Origin: Trichopria drosophilae
Taxonomy: Eukaryota > Arthropoda > Insecta > Hymenoptera > Diapriidae
Length of the DNA stretch: 64,000 nt
Reading direction: 5' to 3'
Assembly: GCA_030407085.1 (NCBI GenBank)
Contig: CM059584.1
Location: 60,031,501 to 60,095,500, forward strand
This document shows, in pieces, positions 55,377-64,000 of this stretch (position 1 is its first letter; each line of letters starts with the position of its first letter). The translations under genes and the position numbers were made by a program. The notes beneath the pieces were generated by a model. That model ran no database searches. It saw only the letters and a list, made by a program, of their open reading frames with translations, and was not told the origin of the DNA.

Positions 55377-55985
55377 TTTATTACTATTAATACCACACTA
55401 GTAATGTTTGTCACAATTTGTACCCTTTACTAGAAGAACGCATGTACTGCGCAACTCGTTATGCGTGTTCTCTCGTCTTGCCATAGTGCCACGCGCTACG
55501 GAGGGTAATCTGCCGTCGGAAATTAATTTATTTGACATAGTAGATGTAAAATCGCCATTCTGGAAAAATATGTTTCTTGTAGGAAATTTCCCGAGGAATT
55601 CAATGGTGCAATAATAAAATTTGTATACTGTCGGCCTCGAGCAGTAAATGGACTTTCTAATATTCAATTATTTATAACAATCGCTTTTTAGCAACAATTT
55701 TAAAAACTACGCATATAAAAATAAAGACAATTGCATTACCTTTAAAATGAGCCCCGGCTGAAGTCAATCGGATAAATAGAACCGGAGTTATGGCAATTTC
55801 AAAAAGTGCAGATTGGAGAGTATTACAAATTTCAAACCGCCATATTTTCGAAAATATTGATTAAAAAAAAAATCCAGAAACACGTGTCGACTTTTTTTGT
55901 ATAAGGAACGCATAAAAAAATTTAGAAGCAAATTAAAAATGGTACCCAATATGGAGTGTTCGATTTGTAAAAGAATGTCCCAAAT
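55377..55985 (-). repeat. Element B right inverted repeat
   Basis: Inverse of 50,300-50,927. It continues for 75 further bases to CCCAGATAGC at 56,060 (read on the minus strand), which also shows ATCGTGAGTTCACATAGG-type GTGAG words like those at 48,865-48,940. Confidence 0.85.
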
Positions 55986-56060
55986 ACGTTTTGAAACACA
56001 ATCACAAATCATTTGTTAGTGTCATTATGCATCCTATGTGAACTCACGATGCTATCTGGG

Positions 56061-56983
56061 ATGTATTAGAACCAAAATTATGGACCCTTGAAGAACACTT
56101 CGCATTCTATGATATCAAAAATCGAACATTTCAATTTGAAATAGCGGGGCAACGAAAAGCTTTTTGAAAAAAAGCTTATCTTACCTATTTTGAAGTACTT
56201 GAAAGGAGCTTTAAATTGAGCTACGGTTGAAGCCGCTAGCATAAAAATGACAAAGTCATGGTGATTTTAAAATGATGTTCTTAGTTATCAGTAAAGAAAA
56301 TCGGTAATAAAATTAATGCCCTTTCGGCCAATATTCAAATTAAAAACTACCTTTCTGCAATTTACTTCATTTAGGTACCAACAATAGGTTCTAGAAGCCG
56401 GTTTTAGATGCCTCCAGGCCGAAAAATGCTCGATAAACTTATGAAAAATGAATTTAATTTCATAAAAAAATTAGCTATTTTTAAAAAAACTCCAAATCTA
56501 ACGAAGTTACGAAAGAAACACAAGAATAAGTAGGTCTTTTTATGTCGAAAATATTTGTTTCTTAATTACTTTCGTACGATTAAAAATTACTGAATTATAG
56601 TTTTTGAGGGTGACAACTACGCACGGAGAGCCTCTTTCCAGAGCCCATTAAATGACTGTAAATAAAAATGGAAGATCTATTGAAAAATGGAAAACGACAG
56701 TAGCCACAGAGCTTGGAATGGTGAATAAAATGCCGCTTGGAGCTATTGTTTATCTTTATTAAATATAATTGAGGAAGTTGTCGGAAAAAAACCGAACGCA
56801 TTTTTCGGTTCAATATTCGGAGCGAGTAAATTAATATTGTACGAGCTTTATATCTTCACTCGCTAACGCTCACTCAGGATATCCGAGTCCCTGCTTATTT
56901 CTTTGCTTATTGTATATATTTATACAATAATCTCCTTTAAATTCCAAGTTTTCAAGCAAAAAGTTTCTATAAATGTTTACTTT
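56061..56983. other. AT-rich DNA without recognisable gene
   Basis: No motif or repeat recognised. Confidence 0.4.
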
Positions 56984-57380
56984 TCTCTATTAATTTATTT
57001 TGACGTTCACTCATCATATTTTAAGATGATTTCAGTCGAATACACGCATGAATGTCGAATTTTACAATTATTTAGGAATACGGGTGTTTATTTTTGAATT
57101 GAAAATATTCAATAGATAATAAATTATTTCTCTTAATTTATTTTGAAGCTCATTCAACATATTTTAAGATGATTTTAATTGAAAAAGCGCCGGAATCCAG
57201 AATTTCACAAATATTTTCGATTAGAGATGGTTGTGTTGGAATTGAAAATATTTGATAGATGATAAATTATGTCTCGTAATTTATTTTGATGTTTATTTAA
57301 CTTCTTTTTACAGCTGATTTCAATAGAATACACGCCTGAATTTTACAATTATTTTCAAATAGGGGTAGTGTTCACCCTTT
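56984..57380 (+). repeat. Satellite-like tandem array, about 144-bp unit, 2.8 copies
   Basis: Units start at 56,984, 57,129 and 57,272 with TCTC(T/G)(A)TTAATTTATTTTGA. Each then has ATATTTTAAGATGATTT, GAATACACGC and GAATTGAAAATATT(T/C). The last copy is cut short. Confidence 0.8.
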
Positions 57381-57719
57381 AAAAATTAAAAGCAACCCTT
57401 GGCACATGGTCAACATTGAAGTGTACGGTAAGTAGAGGTTAAATCCAAATTTGCAGGAAAATCCGTGTAGCTCCAAAAAATTTCATGGTTTTTCCGTATT
57501 TCCTCTCCAGGGACTGTACTACATAACAAATGTGCAATTCGGCATAGAAACATGAAATAAAGTTAAAAAACGATTTTCATAAATGTCCGTCATTGAAAAC
57601 GGGGTTGTTTGACATTTGCAAAACATTTAGACATCCTTAAGTAAAAAGTAAGTATAGTGCATAAAAAATTGTGGCTATTTAAGTTCTTTTCATAGGAAAA
57701 TCTAGGAAATTAATAAATT
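57381..57719. other. AT-rich DNA without recognisable gene
   Basis: Spacer between the tandem array and the fold-back repeat. Confidence 0.4.
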
Positions 57720-58215
57720 ATCAGAAATATTTCTCGACTGTTGTAATTAATTCATATAAAAGGTTTGTTGATATAATCGGGCATTGTACTTAAAAAATAT
57801 GTTTTGAAATCTATTGAACGTTTCGTCCCTGACCGTCCATTGGACTTATAAATAAGGTTTAATTCATCCTTTGACGTTCAAACAAATTAAGAACTATATT
57901 TTAGAAATTTGTTGACATTTATACACAGAATTCCACATTTGTTATTGGTTTTCATATGATTGACGTTATTTGTATCGTGCAGCTTTGAATGAAAATCAAG
58001 TTGTTCAAATTTCACCCCATGTTTTAGGTTTTACATCCGATTAAACTTTAATATGTAATTATTGTCCACATTTGGACGAAATATGATTTTTTAAAAATAA
58101 TTCTTAATGTTGCGGAACCTTATTGATAACTCCTACGTACATTCAGGGACAAAACGTGTAATACATTTTTCAACTTCCTTGTTTATTTACAGTGATCGAT
58201 TATACCATGAAACTA
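57720..58215. mobile_element. Fold-back (MITE-like) repeat
   Basis: 57,720-57,900 and 58,085-58,215 are inverted copies. Shared words include TTTCGTCCCTGA, GTA/CATTGGACTTAT and AATAAGGTT. A single arm of the same family lies at 48,212-48,480 beside the Iroquois-like exon. No coding capacity. Confidence 0.65.
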
Positions 58216-58745
58216 TTTTTGATCTGTATAATTAGGAGACTGAATTGGGCGGATATGATTGCTCAAGTGAATTTGTTAATGGTTATGTCTAAAATTCAGT
58301 GTTCAGTTCAGAAACATGATACAGATATTTAAAATTCGTAATATTTATTAGATTGCGTTTGTATGTTGGTATTATACACGTCGTAAATCATATTTTCTCT
58401 GCTTTTATGGAGTGTACAATTTCAGTTCAGTAGATACCCGACAAATAATTGTACAAGATAAGTCGAAGAAGAAGTAAAACATTAGGTTTATAATGTCGTG
58501 GCACTGCGGGCATTAGTATATGATACACAGCACATCGTCGTGTTGTCGATGTTATCAGTGGTAAGGATGTTTTCTTTCTTCGTGATTAATTTAACTATAG
58601 ACTACGTGATTAATAAATCGATTAATTGAAATTTGCAATGAAATATATGTAAATAAGACTGGTACCATTTAAAATGGACATGGGCTTTATTTATTTATTT
58701 ATTTATAATTATTTAACGGGCGAAATCGCCCTTTTACATTTTTTT
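58216..58745. other. AT-rich DNA, with a small palindrome
   Basis: No gene seen. ACGGGCGAAATCGCCCTT near 58,717 forms a 6-bp perfect stem, and TTTATTTATTTATTTAT precedes it. Confidence 0.4.
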
Positions 58746-59430
58746 TCATATACATATGGGACGTTCTTTGTCAACCGGAACAGAGCTCTGCCCAAAATTC
58801 ATGTTGATGGATTTCGGTGATCTTGGGCTTAAAATTTTCGTTATTGATTACTCTTTCAACGCTCGTTCGGCAGAATCGGAATTTTCAAAATTGCAGACCA
58901 ATATGGCGGCTTCAAACCAGAAAGAAACGAGAGTGTGGATATAAAAGCTTCTTAAAAAAAAATGTACGTTTAAATAAACCGTGTTTGGGCATAAATGATC
59001 AACAATTAACGTACTTGAAAAGTTGGTGTGATGGGTTGAAGAAATTTAACATGGCATATCCAAAATGGCGGATGAAACTACAAAAATGGTTAAAAAAGTT
59101 TAAAAATCGCTACTCCGACTGCTATTTCATATCGGATATTATTGGAAATTGTTGCTTGGGGGTCCGCTGACTACGAACTTCGGTTCGCGGACTAGGAACT
59201 TGGTGCCAGTTTGTAAAAATTTAAAATGGTGGATCCAACATGGCGAACAATTTTCAAAAAATGAATTGATTTCATTGGCAACTTTCTACATGGTGGTATT
59301 TGGGGCCGCCGATTACGAATCGGATATCATTCTTTAACGATTCAAAATGGCGGATATTTTTGGAAATAATTCATCAAATTAAAGTAAGACTTGTTACTCG
59401 GGGGTTTTTGAGGTCGCTGATGAATATTAT
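58746..59430 (+). repeat. Element C left arm with module copies
   Basis: Contains AATATGGCGGCTTCAAACC, CCAAAATGGCGGATG, AAAATGGTGGATCCAACATGG, GATTACGAATCGGATATCAT and ACTCGGGGGTTTTTGAGG in series, i.e. about four tandem, diverged modules. The right arm repeats them in inverse order. Confidence 0.8.
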
Positions 59431-59739
59431 ATCAATTATTTGAAATGCACATTGCATAATCTCATATTGAAAACAAAAATTTTAATTATTGATCAAACTC
59501 CAATTTAATGACCGATTCGTAAGCGGCGTTCGCATAAACATTCGAGTAACAAGCTTTTAATAGCTCTGCTCTGCGTTTCACACGTTTGAGACTGTCTTTA
59601 TGCAAATGAAGCCCGCAATACTTTTTTTTTTATTTTTTACTTTTTTCTGTTTTGTTTATTTATTTAAAATTTTTTTTTTGTTTTATGTACATTTATTTGT
59701 TTTAATTATCCTTGGGGTAATAATTAGAAATAATTTGCT

Positions 59740-60045
59740 GTTGATAAAATGTCAGTTGCACCGGAGTATCTAAGTGCCGTAAGAGTTTTATGGGAGGTGC
59801 CTTTGAATGCATGAACTTCCGAAATTAGTGGTACTGATGGTGCCTGAGATAATCTTTTTGTTAGTTTTCTGGACGTTCGATCGTAATCTTGTTTACTATA
59901 GTAAAAAAATGTGATCTTAGGAAATTTATTTATAGCCCACTTAAAAAGTTGAGAAGAATTTAGAATAGCTTCATTCCCTTTGTCCTGTAAACTAGCTTTT
60001 GTTGTCTGACTCTTGACTGTTGCCCCTACTCCGTCAGAAGCCCCA
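59740..60045 (-). pseudogene. Duplicate C-terminus of element C transposase, left arm
   Basis: On the minus strand from 60,045 this encodes DGVGATVKSQTTKASLQDKG, then NSSQLFKWAINKFPKITFF and a following TSRKLTKRLSQA block. It is nearly the same as 61,590-61,880 on the plus strand. It has no N-terminal part attached, so it exists only as part of the inverted arm. Confidence 0.75.
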
Positions 60046-60470
60046 AATAAACTCCTAATCGTAAAAAAGATATTTATTGTTTAAATGTAAAGTGTTTATA
60101 TTTAGTCTGCATTTGGTCCCCGGAGATTTTTCTTGGTCGCAAAGTTTTTACCTCCGTAAGTTTTCTTTTCTTTATTTTTGGGACATAGGATTGAAACTTC
60201 GATTAGATTGTTTTGTAGTTGATCGTTTGTTGATTTAATAATATTTAATTTATTAATATAAACGTTTAGCTCAAACAATCTAGATTTCAATTTCTAGGTT
60301 TAGCTTCGGTTACTTTTTTTTAAGAAAGGAGTAATGGAATATAATATATATTTTGTGAGTTCGCGGTTCTTTTGCTAAGCAACGACATATGTTTTATAGT
60401 GACAGCCAGTGAGTCAAATAAAACCTCAACCATTTACTTACCTTGCATTTATTGCCATTTTTTTCAGGTA
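60046..60470. other. Element C interior, no clear coding
   Basis: AT-rich stretch between the left arm and the transposase N-terminus. Likely former promoter or 5' region of the transposase gene. Confidence 0.35.
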
Positions 60471-61880
60471 TTATTTATAGGTTAATATTTATTTCACTGT
60501 CATTGTACAGTCTTCTGCATTAGTACAACACGATAGATAATGTAATCCCTTTGACAAATAAGGGCACAGAGAAAAAGATCTGCGACGTATTTTAATCTCA
60601 TTCTTATATAAGTATCCTGATATTCCTGAAAAATCTATGATTTGTTCAAGTTGTAGAAGAGAGAGCTATGAGGATTCCTTAAATTCATCAAATATCTCAA
60701 TGGATGAAGAAGTCGCAGGACCTCAGGGAGATGAAGGACCTCATTCAGCTAAAAAATATGTTTATCGTAGGAAGATAAATTGGAACGATTGATGGATGGA
60801 CTGAAAGCAAAGTTTTTCTCTCCTACAGAAAACGATCCACTAAGAGTCTTCATTTTGACAATTTTGTCAGATTGTTTTTCATTACGGGATGTTATGAGGG
60901 AATTTAATGTCTTTTATTTAGTTTAATTTCTTTGCAGAAATTCGAAACCCGGTTGTTATTTAGGGACGTGAAAGAAATGCCCAAAACTTTCAGATTTCGA
61001 AGACTTCGTCACGTCAGTCCTGCTTGAAAATGATATTGAAAATATAATTTATAGCGCTTGGCAGACAGTCGACAAGTGTACATTAAAAAGGATTCCCCGA
61101 GTATATATTTCCCCGGAACTATCTCAGAGCCTAAAGAAACTGATTTTGCATCATTTCATCTCCAAAAATCAATCACAATTAATAAAAGATATAAAACCCG
61201 CACGAGGGTATTTTGAAGATAGACTATGCCGAGAATTACGCGTATATACCTCAAAACGCTGCTCAACAATTTCACTACAACAATGACCTGTGTAGTATGC
61301 ACGTTGCTGTTCTGTACTACAGAGAAGGTCAAGAAGTAAAACACAGGAGCTATGTATTGCTCTCTGAATGCACAACTCACGACACAACAGCTGTGTATTT
61401 ATCACAAACACATTTGATTCCGGCTATTCGAAAATATTACAAAAATTAACTAAACTTTTCTATGTGACGGATGGAGCGGTCCAGAACTTTAAAAATCGAT
61501 ATGAAATGATTAACTTAGTTTTCCATGAAGATGATTTTTCTGTTAAGGCAGATTGGCTTTGTAATGCTGCATCTAACGGCAAAGGGGCTTATGACGGAGT
61601 AGGGGCAACAGTCAAGAGTCAGGCAACAAAGACCAGTTTACAGGACAAAGGGAATGAATCTATTTTAAATTCTTCTCAACTTTTTAAGAGGGATATAAAT
61701 AAATTTCCTAAGATAACATTTTTTCACTATAGTAAACAAGATTACCATAGAACGTCCAGAAAACTGACAAAAAGATTTTCTTAGGCACCACCAGTACCAC
61801 TAATTTCGGAAGCTCATTCATTCAAAGTCACCTCCGATAAAACTCTTACGGCATTTAGATATTCCGGTACAACTGACATT
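60471..61880 (+). pseudogene. Element C transposase, decayed
   Basis: Plus strand. 60,610-60,780 reads KYPDIPEKSMICSSCRRESY and SAKKYVYRRKIN (zinc-binding N-terminus as in element A). About 60,781-60,910 reads LMDGLKAKFFSPTENDPLRV. 61,040-61,200 reads YSAWQTVDKCTLKRI and LHHFISKNQSQLIKDIK. 61,213-61,449 reads MKIDYAENYAYIPQNAAQ, HYNNDLCSMHVAVLYYREGQ and CTTHDTTAVYLSQTHLI. 61,450-61,784 reads LFYVTDGAVQNFKNR, SNGKGAYDGVGATVKSQATK and SRKLTKRFS. A single-base shift near 61,440, others before 61,210 and a short internal loss near 60,910-61,030 kill it. The catalytic blocks (D in DYAENY, TDG, YDGVG) are still visible. Confidence 0.8.
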
Positions 61881-62740
61881 TTATCAACAACAAATTATTT
61901 CTAATTATAAGCCCAAGGATAATTGAAAGAAAAGGTTTTCATAAAACAAAAAAAAAACAACAAAAAAATAAATAAAAAAAAAGTAATGCGGGCTTCATTT
62001 GCATGAAGATAGTCTGAACCCTGTGAAACGCAGATAGCTATTAAGAGCTTGTTACTCGAATGTTTATGCGATCGCTGCTTACCAATTGGTCATTAAATTT
62101 GACTGTGATCAATTATTAAAACTTTTGTTTTCAATATTAGATTATGTAATCATATTAATAATCGGTGACCGCAAAAACCCCCGAGTAACAAGTCTCACTT
62201 TAATTTCATGAATTATTTCCAAAAATATCCGCCATATTGGATCCGCCATTTTGAATTGTTAAAGATTGATATCGGATTCGTAATCAGCGACCCCAAAAAC
62301 CACAATGTAGCATGTTTCCAACGAAATCAATTAATTTTTCGAAAATTGTTCGCCATGTTGGATCCGCCATATTAAATTTTTATAAACTGGCACCAGCTTT
62401 ATAGCGGACCCAAAAACCACAGAGCAACAATTTCCAATAAAATCCGATATGAAATGGCAGTCGGAGTAGCAATTTTTTAATTTTTTTTACGATTTGTGAA
62501 GTTTTACCCGCCATTTTGGATCCGCCATGCTGAATTTCTTCAGCCTATTTTGCCAACATTTCCAGTACGTTAATTGTTGATTATTTGTGCCCAAAAACAG
62601 TTTATTTAGATGTAAATTTTTTTGTAAGAAGCTTTTCTATCTGGTTTCAAGCCGCCATATTGGTCTGAAATTTTGAACATTCCTATCTGTTCAGAGCTCT
62701 GTTCTGGTTGACCAAGAACGTTCCATATATATATGTACAG
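61881..62740 (-). repeat. Element C right arm with module copies
   Basis: Inverse of 58,746-59,740. ACCCCCGAGTAACAAG near 62,177, CGCCATATTGGATCCGCCAT near 62,232, CGCCATGTTGGATCCGCCAT near 62,351 and CGCCATTTTGGATCCGCCAT near 62,510 mark the modules. Confidence 0.8.
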
Positions 62741-62741
62741 G

Positions 62742-63540
62742 TTGTCTGAAACGTATGGTAACGGTCCTGTAAGTTTTGAAAGAAAAGATGTTACGAAAAT
62801 CGATGAAACGATTTTTCAAAAAATCTATTTTTTCTACGGAGTTCCAACCCCCCCGCCCCAAGGGGGGCGTGTGGCACGAGGGGGATGAATATCTTGAATG
62901 GCAACATGGGTCGAGTGGGGACTCATGTGAAAGGTCTTTTCGAGGCGAATTCAAAACATTCAGCATAGATGGCGCTGCGATCAATTATTAGCGGTATAAT
63001 CGACTTTTAAAACTTTTAATCTAGTAACTTTTGAACAAATGAAGGTTTTGACAATTGCGGAATTAAGCGAATTCATTTTTCAAAAATATCTATTTTTACC
63101 TGTTTTTGAAGAAAAAAATGTAAGGTGATGAGTGGATTCGTGTTTGGGAGGTCAAAATACATCGGATAGCATAACAAGCACTATAAACATGCACCGAATT
63201 TTTATTTCAGGCAATTTTTAAAATTTTTTCCAACAAATTAAGAGCTTCTGGACGCCATATTGTAGCGACCATTGTGGATTTTACAAATGCACACTCGTCC
63301 TTCGAAAGTATAGACCTTAAGCTGTAAAATGAGCCCTCATTCGTATTTTTTGGTTGTTTTTAATTGTGGGCAGAGCACACACAAAAAAAAGTTTTTTTAA
63401 CTTTTTTTTTACATTTAAATGCACATAATTCGGCATTGAAAAAGCCATGGAATTACGGAATCTAAAAGTAATGATTTTTATTTTTTAGGTTTAATATTTT
63501 CTTTTTATATGTATTTTATTTCTAGTATTTCATTCAGCTT
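62742..63540. mobile_element. Possible mariner-like terminal repeat and AT-rich body
   Basis: ACAGGTTGTCTGAAACGTAT at 62,737 resembles the (TT)AGGTTGTC...AAAGTA start of mariner-family TIRs. The next 800 bases are AT-rich with no clear ORF. A mariner-like transposase remnant follows on the minus strand, but the distance is longer than usual, so the two may be unrelated. Confidence 0.4.
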
Positions 63541-63549
63541 GTGCCAACT

Positions 63550-63800
63550 ACTGAATGAGATGTTCAAATTGATGTCCTTCAGCAACTTGACAATATCCCA
63601 ATCGTGCATAGAAGTTATCATTTACTTTTTGCAGCGTTTCTTGAGATATCGAATTAGAACATTGAATTATTCTTTCCTTTAACTCATCAATATCTATAGG
63701 CTTTGTTTCGTACACCTTGTTCTTCAAAAAACTCCCAGTAAAAATAATCCATAGGAGTTAGATCCGGTGACCTTGGTGGCCACTTAATCGAACCTATCCT
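63550..63800 (-). pseudogene. Mariner-like (IS630-Tc1-mariner) transposase C-terminus
   Basis: Minus strand. Reads IKWPPRSPDLTPMDYFYW from about 63,795, then a frame change, then ELKERIIQCSNSISQETLQK and NDNFYARLGYCQVAEGHQ with FEHLIQ down to about 63,550. The PPRSPDLTPxDxFxW block carries the last catalytic Asp of mariner-type DDE/D transposases. The following block (RIGYC...GHFEH) is typical of the insect subfamily. The rest, including the first two catalytic residues, is not present. A dead fragment. Confidence 0.72.
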
Positions 63801-63924
63801 GCCGATTCAACGCCCGGGGAAAATGTTGTTTAATCGATTGCGTACAATCAAACCAAAATGACACTATTTTGACTCAAAACTTTTACTCGTTTATTTGCTT
63901 CAAACATCTTTGGATTTGGTCGAA

Positions 63925-64000
63925 AATGTTACTGGGGGGTTTCTGGGGTCGCTGATTACGAATTTCAAGTTGCTATTTGAACATTCAAAATGGCGGATCC
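63925..64000 (+). repeat. Module copy at the right edge
   Basis: GTTACTGGGGGGTTTCTGGG, GTCGCTGATTACGAATTTC and TTCAAAATGGCGGATCC: a good copy of the dispersed module, running off the window. Confidence 0.8.

Larger units (their letters stand above)
48849..56060 (-). mobile_element. Element B: decayed long-TIR transposon related to A
   Basis: CCCAGATAGC at 48,849 and its inverse GCTATCTGGG ending at 56,060 are candidate termini. Strong inverted repeats run from about 50,300-50,927 and 55,377-55,985. The left arm between 48,880 and about 50,260 has no counterpart on the right and is probably extra inserted DNA. Transposase pieces on the minus strand belong to the same superfamily as element A. 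The element is interrupted by the solo LTR at 51,551-54,883. Outer borders are less certain than the inner arms. Confidence 0.65.
58746..62740 (+). mobile_element. Element C: long-TIR transposon with arms extending into the gene
   Basis: About 4.0 kb. Inverted arms of about 1.15-1.3 kb (58,746-60,045 and 61,585-62,740) begin CATATGG(G/A)ACGTTCTT and GTCAACC(G/A)GAAC. The arms carry several copies of the GATTACGAATC / AAAATGGCGG module and then the C-terminal 100 or so codons of the transposase, so the gene's 3' end is present twice in opposite orientation. The middle (60,450-61,585) has the rest of the gene. Confidence 0.75.

Noticed and set aside
58795..62660. Series of regularly spaced repeats considered as a CRISPR array
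   Set aside because: The repeats are diverged modules within inverted transposon arms of a eukaryotic genome, with no constant direct-repeat/spacer pattern.

Overview
This window is eukaryotic, almost certainly arthropod (insect) nuclear DNA. It is AT-rich, has no operons, and is built mostly from nested and decaying transposable elements. The element mix (Ty3/gypsy and BEL/Pao LTR retrotransposons, Jockey-, R1-, R2- and I-like LINEs, a Penelope-like element, several long-terminal-inverted-repeat DNA transposons, mariner remnants and MITEs) is typical of insects. Many remnants resemble families I know from Hymenoptera, but I cannot fix the species. One short sequence looks like a host gene: a 131-bp exon on the minus strand at 48,038-48,168 with intact splice signals. 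It encodes what looks like the segment just upstream of the homeodomain of an Iroquois-class gene (mirror-like). If so, most of the window is intron or flank of a developmental regulator.

Layout: 1-5.4 kb is the 3' two-thirds of a GC-rich gypsy element. 6.4 kb holds a small MITE and 6.7-8.25 kb a decayed, unidentified minus-strand coding region. 8.25-8.6 kb is an R1-like LINE scrap. 8,638-12,293 is a near-pristine long-TIR DNA transposon (element A) with a 639-codon transposase. 12,402-14,210 is element D, TIRs around a decayed nuclease-like gene, inserted in a minus-strand LINE (14.2-15.6 kb). 16.4-18.4 kb is a Penelope-like element split into two opposed halves. 20.8-23.8 kb holds LINE RT remnants and an unidentified coding relic, and 23,924-24,164 a MITE.

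24.7-38.7 kb is a minus-strand BEL/Pao retrotransposon broken open by a 9.9-kb fold-back composite (27,965-37,900). The composite carries a Jockey LINE, a second transposase gene with a well-supported intron, and about 1.9-kb inverted arms that both contain LINE ORF1. 40.4-42.2 kb is a second copy of the element D gene, 42.4-45.2 kb an I-like LINE, and 45.6-46.25 kb a purine-rich tract with a GA microsatellite.

48.8-56.1 kb is element B, related to A but decayed. Its transposase is split exactly by a 3,333-bp solo-LTR-like insertion (51,551-54,883) with TG...CA ends and a 4-bp TTAC target-site duplication. 58.7-62.7 kb is element C, a third relative whose inverted arms have grown into the transposase C-terminus. 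62.7-64 kb is a mariner-like remnant plus the start of another repeat module.

Two themes link the elements. One transposase superfamily (signature GKG-x(2)-DGVG-x-TVK) occurs in three distinct long-TIR families. A short sequence module (GGGGTCGCTGATTACGAATC followed by TTCAAAATGGCGGATCC) recurs at least eight times, in arms of elements with different transposases. No rRNA, CRISPR or bacterial-type gene was seen.
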